A stretch of 64,000 bases of DNA from Bradysia coprophila (GCF_014529535.1 NW_023503584.1:1216190-1280189); one strand, 5' to 3'. Shown: positions 41,336-55,471, numbered from the stretch's first letter. The notes: generated by a model not told the origin, from the sequence alone. A program made the numbers and translations.

Positions 41336-44300
41336 ACCCATTTTTAATCTGAATTCTGTTTCCCCGTTTTATGACTCGGAAATCATTGGACCTGTCAGCC
41401 TAGATTGTAATTCAAATCAAATTTAAACAACTGCACCGCCGAATGGGTGATATCATATTTCAGAGACGCGTTTAATCAAATGTTCGCAGATTAATATATT
41501 ATTCTCATCACTAAACGCAATAGCGCAAAAAAGCAACAACATTTTTCTCGCTAGCTATGTGTTTCACGGTCAAGTAACCGCTTATTCATTGCCGGCGTGG
41601 ATACATTTCCCCATATCTTCGGTATATTTAATTGTTTTGAAATGAATATTAAATTAATGAAATTGTCTTAATATTTTATTTTTTTTGAATAAATAATTTC
41701 CACCGAATCAACTCACTGCGTATGCGGGCATAAGCAATTTATCATGGCGTATGAAACGAATATTTTAAGGAAAAATTACGGAAAAAAAAGATTCTCGCAG
41801 TTAAACATCATGGTGTGTACAGTGTATGCACACGCTGTTTTCCCCGAAAAAAAATGAAGAAGAAAAAATAAAAATTTTCGTCAGATTGTTGGTTCAATTA
41901 AAAGTACCGTAGACCATGTAGGAATAATTTAATATTTTAATTTCTATGTGAAAAAAAATAAAATGAGAATAAAACAACGAAATTTTTGAAACGAGACTAG
42001 ATAGTGGTTACAATACGAAATTATTTCTTTTTTTTTCTCATACATAATGCAATCACACCGCATGAAAAACTCGCATAGGTACTACGTCTTTTCTTCGCTG
42101 TTTTTTTTTTGGGAAATATTTTTGTTCGTTTAATAAATGGTTTTCTTCGGTTGGTTGAGTGCGTGGAACGATAAACGCAATGGACTCTATGACCACGCGG
42201 TCGACCGTTTCGACATTTTACTGATACATTTGATTATATCATTTTAATGTTGTCTGTTCCACCATGGTAGAATTTTCTTCGAAGACAATTTGAATACAAG
42301 TGATTTTTGGTTATTGTTAATTTCCCAAATTGTGAGACCGCAACAGACGGAAAAATGAATTCGAAATTAGGCGCACCTGTTGAGCCGTCGATTTTTTTTT
42401 TATTCTTTCTTCTTTCGGTGGGACGAACATTTTAACAGAGATTCATTCGGTTAAACAAATTAATTTGTCTTGGGAAATCGGTGCGGTGGAGGGCATTGTT
42501 TTCGGTACTTCAATGGAACAAAATGTAAATGTGAACGTTAAAAAAATCGAATTCTTAATGTTCCCGAAACCGGATACATATTCTACCCACAACTTGACCA
42601 ATTTATACATCCAAAATGTTAAGAATATTTTATTCAAACAATCACCGACGAATCATATACAAGTTCAAAAATCTTTTGTTGGCTATTTCTAAGAAATTAC
42701 CTTGAATATTTACAACAAAAAATATTCTTCCAAAATTTATGATATAATTATTTGAACAATAAAAATATTATTTTTTCGGCAAATATTTGTTTAAATCGTA
42801 AATTTCACACGGAAAAATGTCACATTAGCACACACTAAGAATATTAAAAATACAAAAAATAGAAGATTTTACCAAAAAAAAAATTATTACTTTCGACAAC
42901 AAAATTAAATTTAAAATCAAAAATAAACTTCTTCATTCCAACCAGACTTTAGTTTCTACAAAATCTTTTAACAAATTCTCGTTTTTCCATTTTACAAAAA
43001 AAAATTAAAATTTTTACTTCAAGAATTAAAAAATCGGAGGAGAAAACGTATTTGGTATTTTCTCTGACGCCAAACACCACAAGACTAAGTTTCGTTATAG
43101 CCGTGATCGGTTTTGCTAAACACTTCAGTACACACAATGTGTGTAGGTAAATAATATCACCTGTTCTTGAAAAACACCTTTCTTGTTCTGAGATAGTTTG
43201 AGTGTTTGTTCAGGTAGGCATATAATACAAAAAAAATGTTCGACTTTATAACAGAAATAGAGAATGTGTTTCGTTTCTATTTTTTATTAAACAAAAATAA
43301 AATAAAATGCCAAGACGTACACATTATCATCACTCAATGTAATTTTCGGGTATTAATTCGAAATTGATATGTAATTGTAGCGATAAAAAATCGAAATAAA
43401 TTATCTAAAATTGGATGGTGTAGACTGGGTCGTAGATAGTGGTATCGGGTCTCGGGAAATCTTATCATTTCAGTTACAAAAAAATAATATTATTTGGGTC
43501 AAATTTAAGTACGCTGGCAAATTGAAATGTGAATCGATTAAACAATCATTGCATTTCAAGTTAATCAAAAATAAAAATAAATTGTTTTGATACAGTGGCT
43601 CCTATTTTTATCTGAAACTGAAGAAGAGCCAGAAAAATTCTACTTAACAAATGAGGTCCATAACCTGTTGAATCATGAAATGTGCTTCAATATCAATTTA
43701 AAGTGAAATTCCTTGAAATGGACCACTCGAAGCTACCAAATTCAGTTCTTCACATCCAAAGAAAATATGTTCACCATCAATGTTAAACCACTTGCTCGCG
43801 CAGGTAATCAAGAGGATTTTAACTTGCCTTGTCCACCATCTCAATTTTTTTCCTACGTGTATTAGTTTAAACATTCTTTCGTTCTTTCATTACACGAAAT
43901 TTCTGGTATATGAATTAAAATCAATGCTAGGTACCTCGAATATTGCAGGTATTATATGAACGGAGCGATCTTTACATATACGGAAATTTGTATAGAAAAA
44001 CGTATATACATAGCTCGGGCCTATGTAGAAATTGTCCAAATTTATTTTGTGTTATGTTAGCGCTTAAGTGAAATAATTTTTATACCTAACCTAAAGCTAC
44101 GTTGAATGTGTGTATATGTAGTGCACTAGTAACCAACCTGCAAGAAATGATTTTTTTGTTGGTGGTGTACAAAAAGATTCTGATTTTAGATTGTACATAT
44201 TGAACACATTTGTACGGATTTAAATTTCTTTCTTCCCTAGCACATTAGAAGGATAAAGTATACCTTTGACTACAATTGTAGTACTAAGCTTCAAGGGTCT

Positions 44301-44671
44301 ACAGATATAAAATTGTAACTTCAATAAACAGGAAGCAATTATAATTAGAATTTATTGTTCATACATGCAGCCAAAACATATTTGATAACTACATCTGATC
44401 CAAACTGACTTCTCATATTATTAATTTGGTGCTTGAATACTTAGCAAATCTTTTTTCGTCTAGTAGCTCTTAATATGTACCACACGTTAGAGTAACAAAT
44501 TTCCGATCAAGAAGTTAATAACAAAATTTTCGACCTCCATATTCATGTAAGGGCAGAAAAAGATCCACAATCTATTTTTGACAAATCTGTGACACAAGGT
44601 CTCAATAACTCTAAAGGTCTTTACATTGTGTCTTTACATATCTTCTTATTTAAATTTTGATATGACACCAA
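41336..44671. other. Gene-free stretch
   Basis: Very AT-rich, with many homopolymer runs. No gene, element end or strong repeat is recognised. Confidence 0.45.
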
Positions 44672-44808
44672 TTAACCTGTTACAGACGGCTGTCATCTGT
44701 TACAGACAACAATAATAAACAACAAGCTCTGACTGATGAGGTATTATATAGCAAAAATCATGTTCAAAACAATTGAAGTAAAAGATTTCTGAAATCAGGA
44801 CAGGTTAA
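44672..44808. mobile_element. TTAA MITE family, internally deleted copy
   Basis: Flanked by TTAA on both sides. Starts CCTGTTACAGACGGCTGTC and ends GACAGG. Inside are AGCTCTGACTGATGAGG, TATATAGCAAAAATCATG and TGAAGTAAAAGATTTC. 129 bp between the TTAA sites; opposite in orientation to the copy at 8950-9154. Confidence 0.75.
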
Positions 44809-46689
44809 GAAGGTGTAAGTAACGAAATTTGCTACTTCATTAACTATACGCTAAAGCTAAGTATGCAGTCAGCCATGAAGTGAAATTTTGACAGGAAATG
44901 TATGTACTTTCTGTCACTTCTTTTGCTAGCAGTGTAGCAGTGAAATAATGACTGATTGTAAAACCTTAAGCTCATAAAACTAAAACTAAAACTAAAGTTC
45001 CAAAATAATTTCTAAAAAAAAGTTCAAATATTCTCAAGCTTGAAACTGGTCTAATTGAGGTAATGAAAAATAACTTAATCGCTTATAGCAATAGATCGAA
45101 TTTAGTTTGATTTGTAGTCACCTCAGTAGCTTTCCACTGTACGTATCGTTGCTGTAGTGTCACAGACATGTGTAAGGTGATATATTCAAACAAGTCAACT
45201 TGACCCGATAGATTGTACCTGAAGTTGAATCCGAAGAATTATGAATCTTCGGGAAATATCAAACCTCTGGAAAATGTGCATCTTTTCATATGAACTTGAA
45301 ACCTAGACACATGTTCTCCCAATGTTTTGCTCTCGTAAATCTATATCGTTGGATAATGACATTTTACTCACTCATACCGGAAAATGAGTCTCTACTTCAT
45401 TCACATTTTTGGAGCCTCCATTCCAATAGTCAAAATAAAAAGTTCCGAACCGGATGTAATCTACTACTTTTCCTTAAATGTCCAAAATGTATATTTCTCT
45501 TCTCCCAAAATAAAGGGAAAATTGACCTTATCCCACACTCTTCCGTAACAGCCATTTTATCTAATCGACTTGATCTAGTACCTAAAACCCATGAGGCTAA
45601 ATTTAAATTAGTTCAAGTTTTGATTCAACAGTACTCATAAAACCAGACAATTTCGAATCAAATCTCAATTTAACAGCCTAATATTGACGGTCGTTAACCC
45701 AAAATTAGTTGACATAGTCTACAATGCTTGTTCGTTATATTTTCGGTAAATTAATAACTTGTCTGTCTATGGAATTGTACCACACCACATGTGAATAATA
45801 CTGTGGAATTATCCATTGTACTGACAGCGTTTCAGGTATTTGGTAGGAGAAAAAAAAAGTTCAATCAGATTTGATTGATTAAATCACAACTTTCTAAGGA
45901 TTTTTTAATTTTTATTAATGAAATTTCGTCGACTCTAGCAGAGATAATGTTTTCGAGTAAAATATTGCATCCAGACAATATCGAATTAAAATGTTTCTTC
46001 TTTAGTGTACGAGTGTGAATATTCAAACCAAAAAAAAAATCCTCTTGTTGGTTATACTAAGAGAAGTCGGTTGTATATTATATTTCTGTGGCGTATAAGA
46101 TGGCATGGTAAATTAAAATTTACTTCTTCGTATATTCCGATGGACATTATAATGGCCATGTCATATGGATGTGTGTAAATTATGAACAGAATCTCAAATG
46201 ATTGCATGTGAGGAAAAACCATGCGGTGTGCTGTGTACATACGTACGTATATATAAACGTTTGTGTTGAACATAAATAAAAATGAAATGTTCGTTACGTA
46301 CCACTTTACTGGTTTAGCGTTTGATGATGATGGGACTTTGGTTGTTCGTTCGATGATATTCTATAAATAAAATCGGAAAAAATGGTCTACCATTTTTAAT
46401 TCTGATATATTGAAAACAAAATGCTGACTCTCCGTATTCAATGCCTGCCACATTCTTTTGCCTCTGCTCTTCCATTTGATTGTGTAACTTGATTCGGAAT
46501 GGATTTTATATGACAACGATTAAAGGCATGACATGTCATCTATAAAAATAGCAATTATAATGGTATATAAATACAGGAATATTGTTGCGTATTGAAATGA
46601 AAATTGATTTTACCATTAAATTAAACGATTAGTGGGGTAGTATCTATCTCAGGTGGTCACGAATGGTAGGTCGTTACCAACTCAGTTTT
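44809..46689. other. Gene-free stretch
   Basis: A 116-codon open frame at 45290-45640 is the longest here, but I see no domain, splice context or composition to support it. The rest is AT-rich. Confidence 0.4.
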
Positions 46690-46810
46690 TCATCTGTTTA
46701 TCGATAACGACGACAACAACAATGACAAGCTCTGGGTAATGTGGTACTATATATATAGCAAAATTCATGTTAAAAAAATTGAAGTACTAGATTTGAAATC
46801 AACCGGTTAA
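46690..46810. mobile_element. TTAA MITE family, copy
   Basis: CATCTGTTTATCGATAACGA, then GACAAGCTCTGGGTAATG, ATATATAGCAAAATTCATG and TTGAAGTACTAGATTTG, ending at a TTAA (46807-46810). Confidence 0.6.
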
Positions 46811-48302
46811 AAATACTTTGATAGAGATAGATGGAAGTACATATATGACCAGATAATAGTACTGGTCATTGTGCTTGCCGTCTGTATGCGGTTCTCACAG
46901 GGAAACACACCGTTAAGTACTTGCCCCATGCGAAAGTTGACCATTAAACAGCGAAAACGATCTGTTAAATTTAGACTTTTTCGGTTCATTTTTTTCATTT
47001 TTTTATGTCAACCAGAATTCCTTGGATACTGTTACGTACTTCATTACTGCGGAAACAACTTCAACTTTGTGATACTCACACATTGCGTCTGTGAGCAACT
47101 TGATTCGGTAACGGGTAACTGTTTTCGGCAGGTGTAGTTGTATACCTCGCTGTCGGCTCGGATACGCAATATACGCTTGTTGAAAAGACATCTTGTTGCT
47201 TGGGAGTTTGCTTTTACCACAAAATTGTTACCTCACGTAATGCATTACTTTCGCAGCATCCAAAGTAATCTACTATTACTTCGAATAGACGTGGATGCGG
47301 AATAGCATTTCGGTGTGGCTAATTGTCTTATCATCCGTAGAAGCTCTTATGTATGGGATCGATAATGTTTTGAATAATATATTGCGTAGCAACAAGTCTC
47401 TAGATAAATTATAGCTCATGGGTTGTGACTCTTCTATATTTATCAAATCAAATCAAATTTATTAACTTTGCTGGAAAATATTGAGCCTAGACAAAAAGAA
47501 CTAAACTCTGCAAAACAAAACCGTACAGATCCTACACAAAACAGAACCCTACAGACATTCTGCGATAGAACTTTTAGGAACTTATATATTCAGGGCCAAT
47601 GAACTTCATCGTCTCTCTTGGGACGTGGATGTAGACTGGTGTAATATTGTTAGATTTTGCAAGGTGAAAAAATTTAATTTTTCAGGCACGCCAAACCTTA
47701 CAACAAAAAATTCATAATTTGACAGCATTACCTTTATTTTGACAACAATTTGGACGTTCCACGATGTGTGACGGCAGAGGAAAACACTTGAGGTATACAC
47801 CCTTGCTGAGACCCTTCTAACGCTCAAATATAAAAGTCATCAAACAAAATGTTTTTTATCTTACAAAATCTAACCCGGTGAGCGACGATAAAGCTTTTCG
47901 TCTATTTATGACATGTAATTTTCACCTCATAACGTCAATCACCTTTTCGAAGAGTTCAACGCCAGTCAGGGGACAAATCTATATTGTAAGGTCCTAACGG
48001 GAATTTTCACACAAGGAGAACCGAAACGCGCCCTAATTTCGCCTGAAATGGTGTCAGGGGACATTTCTCTACCATTCACAGTCAAAAAATCGCCGATCCC
48101 CCCTGTTCACCTATACTGCATTTTAGCCCGTTTCTTCAATGGTCTGGACAAGTTGATCAAGCCGAAAATTCTTAGTCGACCCTCGATGCACATGGTTTTG
48201 GACACATCCCACGTCTCATCCAAAAAACATCAATCCTTCTTCAGTTTGAACCGCTGAATATGACCCTAGACCCTCTGTTATCGAAGAGACAGCAATGAAC
48301 TC
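46811..48302. other. Gene-free stretch
   Basis: Includes an AAATCAAATCAAATTTATT simple repeat near 47450. No recognisable gene. Confidence 0.4.
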
Positions 48303-48441
48303 TGCCTAATGTCGTCTTATATAGGCCAAACGAATGATTAATTTAATGAAGTAAAAGAATTTATATGAATCAATTGAAAATACTTTCAACAAAAGAAGTA
48401 ACAGACTCGAAACTTTTAATACCTATGTGCATGTCGTCTGG
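48303..48441. mobile_element. TTAA MITE family, diverged copy
   Basis: TCTTATATAGGCCAAACG, then ATGAAGTAAAAGAATT and AAAGAAGTAACAGACTCG, closing with ATGTCGTCTGGC. The two GAAGTAA motifs are spaced as in other members. Confidence 0.6.
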
Positions 48442-49916
48442 CATAAGTTTAACAATTGTTAGACGTCATACATTTTGACAATTATTCTAATATTCGATTA
48501 TTTTGGTCATTTCTATCCAGCTCTGAAAGCTTTCGTGAATGCAATAATATCTTTCCTCGTAGTCTTAGTCATTTTCATTTCGAAATTTGAATAAATCAGC
48601 AAGACAATTTCCGTTATACCTCACCAATCCTACTACCAGATAGCCACCATATACTAGCTTCAAACACGTAACGATACAACCAGTTCGATACTCTGACATC
48701 ATTCGAAAGATATTGACAAAATAAGAGGTTCGTGTCAATCTCATTGAACTCTTTCGTTATTTTTTGCTATATATGTTGCGTTACAATCAATTAAATTTGA
48801 TTTTACGTGATGCTTACTATGTATAGATTATGCGTACGGTGTATATTACGATGTCTTGTGAAAAATTGATGAGGGAAAACTGATGAACCAAACCAACTTC
48901 CAATATGCACAGTTAAAATTTCTTATTATCCGAAAAAATTAGAACTGGATTCTGTAATACGAAAATGACTTAAACATTCTGAAGTCTTTATGTACGCATA
49001 AAGCATAAATAATTATAAAAAAAAATTATTATACACGACGATAAAGCTGAATGGCTTCAATAACGACCGTTGGTTGCTGAATGACGTCACAAACGGATCT
49101 AGATTCATTCTATAAGAGACTAGCAATTTTTTTCCATTTTTTTATTCTTTCTTTTGAGCATACCTACAAAAATCTACCTATAAAATTGTTTGTCTTTCTA
49201 TATTCGCTGGAGCTATTATGGTTGTTATTCTGTTTTTTTAATATTATGATGACAATAAATTATGTGTGTGTCTAAAGCATGTATATATAGCTCTGTTATT
49301 CTTGCTACACAAGTTGAAATTCAAAAGATCAGTTCATGGTTATTCATAAAAAAAGGTGCGTAGCGCATGAGTAGATTTAGTTGTTCATGTAGAAATATGC
49401 AAGAAATTGTGATTTGAGAATATTTTTTTTCGTTCATTTAATTCGTAGAATAGACGAATGACCTTCATTATAGTGGAATAAAATTGAAATGGATTTGATC
49501 AATACATTTCCTTGATGAAACGCTTTGAACTCATAGTACTGAACTTGTGGAACAATAGAGTTTAAATTCCGAGACGTATGTATTAGACGGCCCCTGCTTC
49601 TGTGGAATGTTCAAAGCAACATTAAACAAAAAATGAAAATCATCTCGGTCGGCGCCCTTGTTATCGTCTAAGGCACGCTGAATTGTAAACTTTTTTAGCC
49701 AATGCCCAAATGTCTAAACTATTCTTTTGTGAAAACCTTATCTGTACACATACTCGCGAATTTTCCAACGTTTCGTTTCCGATAAACTCGGGACATATTT
49801 CTGATTTAGGAGTTTTTGTGGTCTGACATTGTTTCCACATAAATTTGGTTTATCAAATGAAAATCTAGATTCACTCTTTTAGTATTTCCTTCGTTATATA
49901 CCAGCTCGTACATAAA
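48442..49916. other. Gene-free stretch
   Basis: AT-rich with short unsupported ORFs. Nothing recognised. Confidence 0.4.
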
Positions 49917-49989
49917 AAAAGTTTAGTCTGCAGATATAAATCTAAAATTAATCAATAATTTTAGATTTATATCTGCAGACTAAACTTTT
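49917..49989. repeat. Perfect 33-bp-arm hairpin
   Basis: Arms 49917-49949 and 49957-49989 are exact reverse complements (containing TTTAGTCTGCAGATATAAAT) around the 7-base loop AATCAAT. Perfect pairing suggests a recent small element or an expressed hairpin; no transcription evidence is available. Confidence 0.85.
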
Positions 49990-50074
49990 GTGGAAACAGC
50001 TTCTGAATCAGAGATATGCTGTGAGTGTACCAAAAAATTGCCTCAACAGCTTCTACAGTGATTTAACTTTTATA

Positions 50075-50250
50075 AACGGCTAATCATCTTCTATTGCCAA
50101 CGACGTCAATGATGAATGATGATCTGAAGCTAGGCTTCACATATAAAACAAAAATTTATCGTGAAACTAAAGAAGTAGTAGATTTAGATTCAAACAATGA
50201 TTCATCGTTATTCCTGAAATAGTAGAAGTTCAAAAGTAACAGATTTAATC
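50075..50250. mobile_element. TTAA MITE family, diverged copy
   Basis: ACGGCTAATCATCTTCTATT, then ACATATAAAACAAAAATT, AAAGAAGTAGTAGATTTAG and AAAAGTAACAGATTTAATC. Boundaries approximate. Confidence 0.5.
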
Positions 50251-50448
50251 ATTATGCTTCTGCAGTTTATGTAAGATTAAGCACAGATATTCCTTTGACG
50301 CAAAACAAACTTGTGCTCAATCACCGTTTTGTGATACAACGAAAATAACTATAATGAGAAATGTGGACGACAACAAAGGCCAAAAACTTTCAAGTTTAGC
50401 TGTAGTGCGACTTGTTAAGTGACCATCAAAAGATCTCATTTGTGTCAT

Positions 50449-50630
50449 AGATATCTTTGTAAATCTGTTACTTCTGTTGTTTCAAGTATCACACTAAATG
50501 ATTGGTACGAAATCTTTTACTTCCTTATTTTTAACCTACGTTTTGCCATATAAGAGTTCGCTGGGCAGACGCAATCGCTTATTTTAGTCTTAGTTCTCGA
50601 TAACAGATGACTATCCGTTTCTATATAATT
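50449..50630 (-). mobile_element. TTAA MITE family, copy
   Basis: AAATCTGTTACTTCTG, then GAAATCTTTTACTTCC, TTTTGCCATATAAGAG and CGATAACAGATGACTATCCG. Same strand order as the copy at 8950-9154. Confidence 0.6.
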
Positions 50631-51963
50631 CATTGACTAGAATTTGCATATTAAACATAAAATTAAAATCAAAATTTTCAATCAATTAGCGATCACAAAT
50701 AAATTTAAAGAAAGTTTCAATGTCTACGCTTACAACTAAAAATAAAATTTATTACAAAAAATTAAATTGAAATCACTGATGTACAATAAATAAATAAGGT
50801 AATACACACATAGTACCACCACACCACACGTATGTTTTTTTCTTCTTCTCCAAAGCTTTAAAACCTGGCGGCAATTAATTTTCAGAACAAAAAATCGATT
50901 CAATCATTGGTACATTAACAACAACAACAAAAAATGAGAAGTAAGAAAATCGTGATTTTGGAGGTCAATACTCTTTTAATAACAAATTATTCATAATTTC
51001 AGGGTTAAGTTTGATTTTAACAATAATTCTTTGAATAGCGAATAACACATTGGTTTAACATTGTGTAGAAACGCGCGATGAGTATCGTTTGTAGTCTTTC
51101 ACTTGATGAACAAAAGTTTAACAAAAAGTTTTTCTCAGTAGGACAGAAAAAAATGCAACTTATCAATGTCAAAAGTTAGTTTAGCATGATGAGCAATGAA
51201 GTCACATTTAATTCCAAGTAGTGGGTCTTTTCACCCCATCTATATACTTTTGCAGGAAGCGATTTCTAGAGGAAATATGGGCTAAGACGTTCCAAGGATA
51301 ATATACACAAATGCGACCTTTTAAAGTTTTGCGGGGGTTTCACGTAAATCTACAGCATCTACAGTAAACGGTCAATAAGCTGAAAAGAATCAAAGATACC
51401 TTCTACATAGTAACGACCCAATCTTCTCTATTTGCTGAAAGTCTTCGAATATCAAAATCAACCATATAAGTGCAATCATATCGAGTGGTGCAGCACTGTT
51501 TCGGCGGTAGCAAGGTATATTATTGGTAAATTAAAAACCGATCTTGCAAAACTAACGAAAAGTAAATTCGGTAAATTTGTTAGGAAGTCGGTAATTTAAT
51601 CGGTATATTAGGTAAATTTGGTAATTAAAATTACCAATAATATCCCCGGGTGGAAGTGAACACTGTGATTCTATTCATCAAAGTTCAACAGGTATAGTCT
51701 GGACCATTAGTTACTTAAAAATTAAACTGTACGGGAGCTTTTTCAAGAATTTTTAAGGATCAAACATTGAAGAATTTTTACGAATTTTTAAGAAATTTTT
51801 TCGAATTCCTGTTGGGTGTATCAGATTCCTTGACAATCTGAAATTCTCAATAGTTTACGTATTAGCAATGATTTATTGATTAATTTCAATATAATCTATA
51901 ATATTGATGGTCACAAAAACATTTGAAGGAACTTCAAGAGCGGTCTTAATCTCTCATTATTAA
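50631..51963. other. Gene-free stretch
   Basis: A short inverted pair at about 51516-51648 (GGTATATTATTGGTAAATT versus AATTACCAATAATATCC) marks another small element. No gene. Confidence 0.45.
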
Positions 51964-52179
51964 CCTGTTACAGAGAGCAAGCATATGACCAGTCTTCCCA
52001 GTAATATTATCGGATCTATTACTTCCGCTGATGAAAGTATTTTTAATCTGTTGATTTCAAATCTTTTACTTCATTTTTTTAACATGTATTTTACTATATG
52101 AACGACCATATTATCCAGAGCTTGCCATTATATTTGTCGTCGTTATCTATAACAGATTAATGGACGTATATGTGCCAGG
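51964..52179 (-). mobile_element. TTAA MITE family, near-full-length copy
   Basis: Preceded by TTAA, it starts CCTGTTACAGAGAGC. Then come CTATTACTTCCGCTG, AATCTTTTACTTCATT, ACATGTATTTTACTATATG and TAACAGATTAATGG, ending near CCAGG. The right-hand TTAA has decayed. Confidence 0.6.
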
Positions 52180-54204
52180 TTATATCAATTTTGTCTAGTT
52201 TGAAACGTTCTGAAAAGGAGGATTTCAATACTTCGTAGAATAAAAAAAAGTTTTTGGAAATCGGTTGAGTTTTACTCAAGTTATCGTGTTAACAAAGATC
52301 AGAAAAGTTTTACATTTAACGTTTTAATCACATTTCCATATATTTTCAATCATAGTGATCGTGTTACGTATGGTGTATTTTCGGTTGTAGAACCCATGAT
52401 TTACAGTCAAGTGAATAAATATTCTGAATAGTGAGCCCTGTCGTTATAATAAGTCTGTAGATCAAAAAAGCATCCGGCACGCGTATTTTGAACAGATCTC
52501 TGAAATGCAGCATAAGCTCCGTCCAATCAAATATATAAAAGAAGAGGTTACGTCTGAAATGCTCACTTAGAGTTCACTTTTCATATTGAGAAAATTAGCG
52601 TCCAATTTTTAAGTAGTCCCATCCTCGTCGATAATCAGAGCTGTGGCGACAGTATAGTTTTTGGAAAAACAGCATCGAAATGTAAAATTGTTTTCAAGTT
52701 TTTCAACAGAGTTTTTTTTAGAAAATTGATTTAGTTTTAGGCCTTTACCAGTACGATTTGTAGTTATAATGATACATGATACACATCTATCATATGGGAC
52801 CCCTGCTGCCTGTCGGCTTTAGTTGGAGACGAGGTACACGATTATTAATCTGCCATTTTCACAAATTCTTAAAATATCATGAAATGTTTGGTTTGAATTG
52901 GTATGAATTGGAGATTTTCATCGAAATTTTCATAGACATTCGCTGTTATGCGTCGGCTAGCATTGTATTGATTGGGGATTTTTACATTGGAGATCAAATT
53001 GATTGTTTCAACATCATTGTTTGAACACAAATCTCGGCAATGATGTTAAGATTTCCATTCGTACACTACACACTGCATATACACATAATACAATAATTGC
53101 CTTCGAAAAGATTACAATAACCCCCTTATACAACAATCAATGTTAAACAATATATATGTGGAACAGTCTCTCCATTCGCAAATTACCATTTATTTTTTTC
53201 GTTTATAAAATATTTCATTGAGATAACCTTTACCTCCCATAAGCATTAAAAGTGCAATATTAAATCATTGTTCAATTCAATTCCAGCGCATGTATGGAAA
53301 TAAATTATGCATGCCTCTTATACACCACATATTATAAACCAACCATTAACCATGTAAAAATGTAAAAGTTTTCGTTTATATTTTATATGTAGAAATATTT
53401 ACAACAATATATTTATATGTACGGTGATGTACACTGTACAAGTACACCATATAAAGGTATATCTATCTATATATCTCTTTACATATATCTATATGTTCTT
53501 AAGTCACCAATGATCTTGCCATGTAATCCTTACCGCCCTTAATACCATTAACATTATTCAACTTTTCTTTTATAATTTTTTTTTTCTTCTCTTCTCTGTG
53601 TCTTGTGATTCACCGGCGATAAAATAACTCGTTTGAATGAACAATATAACGATTTTATATATCGTGATGTGTTGTTGCTTCATTACATTATTCAATATAT
53701 ATATGAATGCATGAAACGCACAAGGAAAATGTATATATAAAACTGAGCAGAGTTACGAACAACAACAACAACAAAAATCTTCCAATCTTCATCCCATGTA
53801 CCATGTACCTCACTACATTATTATAACGAAATATTTTATTATTTTTAACCAGAGAGGAAGAAACTACAAATTTTGAAGAAAAAAATGGTTTTCAACAAGA
53901 ACAGAAATGTGTCGGTGCTTATTATTTTTCATCTTTCCTCTAGTTTCCAAATATTTCAAGAAGAGAGAGAGACAAACAAAAATGTTTAGTTTATACACCT
54001 CTGGACAGACGAATCACAGTAGGGTCAAACACGAATAAAAGAAACCCTAATGGAAGGTAATATGTCTACCTGTATTTTAATTCTGTTAGACAGGTAGAAA
54101 AGAATTGATTTTTTTATGAAGAATTCTCAGTGTGTATTCAGAATTGTTTTCTTTAGGTTTCCATAGGGTAAAGCTGATGGTAAAGCTGAACACCAACTTA
54201 TATC
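52180..54204. other. Gene-free stretch
   Basis: AT-rich, with TATATA/ATCTATCTATAT simple repeats near 53460 and CAACAACAACAA near 53760. No supported gene. Confidence 0.45.
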
Positions 54205-54372
54205 CGTTTAGAAACGTCTAGTCATCTGTTATCGATAAAGATGACAAAAATGAGTGATGACTTCTGGCATCGGTTTTTATATAGCAGAATGTATGTTAAA
54301 ACAGGTGAAGTAAAAGATTTTGCACAGCAGAGCCCGAGTCAGAAGAAGTAACAGATTCATTGCTTTTTACTG
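54205..54372. mobile_element. TTAA MITE family, diverged copy
   Basis: CATCTGTTATCGATAAAGAT, then TTTTTATATAGCAGAATG, GTGAAGTAAAAGATTTTGC and AGAAGTAACAGATTC, in standard order. Confidence 0.6.
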
Positions 54373-54515
54373 TGATGACTGTCAGAATCAAAAGTCGGTC
54401 TATTCCCAAATTGATGTTGTAGAGCGTTGTCTCTTTCTATTACGTTAGGTGGATTGACAAAAATGAAAAAAAAAATCAAGATGGATCAGACCGACTTTTG
54501 TTTCTGATAGTCGTC
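54373..54515. mobile_element. Small inverted-repeat element
   Basis: The arms GACTGTCAGAATCAAAAGTC and GACTTTTGTTTCTGATAGTC, continuing as GGTCT/AGACC, enclose about 85 bp. Confidence 0.65.
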
Positions 54516-55261
54516 TTCGAAACTATCAAGACGCATTACAATTGCATGTACACATTGGCCTTTATCTCAATCCACATCATCATTAATCACTTTATTATTT
54601 GAAATGAAAGAAAACGTCGAGAAGAAAAATGATTTCATAAAAAAAACCTTAACCAGAATGGGCTTCTCGTTACTTTTTGTTACCCTACACTGATTTGATC
54701 CTAGCAAGAACGTCGAATATGCATTGTTGTTCGTGCGTATACGTTTTGCTGGTATTAATTGTAGACGTTTTCCATTTAAATGAGAAATATTAAATGGCTT
54801 TCGGTAATTCATCTTTTGAAATAAATAACTTACGCTAATGATGTTTGTGAAAGAAAATTTAGACATTCGCTTGCTAGTATCTCTTTTTTGATTCCAAATT
54901 TTCTTTAATATGAATGAATTTGTAGTCTTTAAAGCCTTTTTGCGCACTCGCTTCGCTCGTATTGGCCAACTCGCATCTAGTGCGCAAAAGAACCCCATTT
55001 ACTAATTACTTAGCAAAATGGCTATAATTCCCACTTCATTGCAAGATACTAATTTTTTTGGTCAAAACGAAGACCGAAATACAACCAAAGATACCGTGAC
55101 CAGAGTGATCTTCTATCTAGTACAAGAAGTTCTATCTAGAAATTACGAAATCTTGTTATTCTGTTATAGGAGGTTGGTTTTTAGGTCGATGCTCCGAGTG
55201 TCAAACGATTCTTATGTCAAAATCAAAACCTACCACGTTGACACAAACTAGCAAACTCTTC
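54516..55261. other. Gene-free stretch with a GC-rich hairpin
   Basis: At about 54937-54989 TTTTGCGCACTCGC is mirrored by GTGCGCAAAAG, a locally GC-rich hairpin. ORFs on both sides are unrecognised. Confidence 0.4.
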
Positions 55262-55471
55262 TGTTTTACAGCCGTATGCAGTATCTGTTACCAACAACGA
55301 CTAAAAAAATAAACGGCAAGCTCTGAGTAACGTGGTCTTATATAGCAATACGCATGTTATAACAAATGAAGTAAAAGATTTCGAAACAATGTCTTCGAAG
55401 TTGTTTGATCGATGGGAGTTGTAGACCCGATGATTGTATTGTCGATGTGTTCGTCGTCTGTGAACGGTTAA
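55262..55471. mobile_element. TTAA MITE family, copy
   Basis: Starts TTTTACAGCCGTATGC, then GGCAAGCTCTGAGTAACG, CTTATATAGCAATACGC, TGAAGTAAAAGATTTCG and CGTCGTCTGTGAACGG, ending at TTAA (55468-55471). Confidence 0.65.

Noticed and set aside
45290-45640. 116-codon ORF as a candidate gene
   Set aside because: No domain, signal peptide, plausible splice context or composition difference from surroundings; expected by chance in a 64-kb window.
49917-49989. MicroRNA gene
   Set aside because: The stem is perfectly paired and 33 bp long, unlike typical microRNA precursors with mismatches. Without small-RNA data only a hairpin can be claimed.
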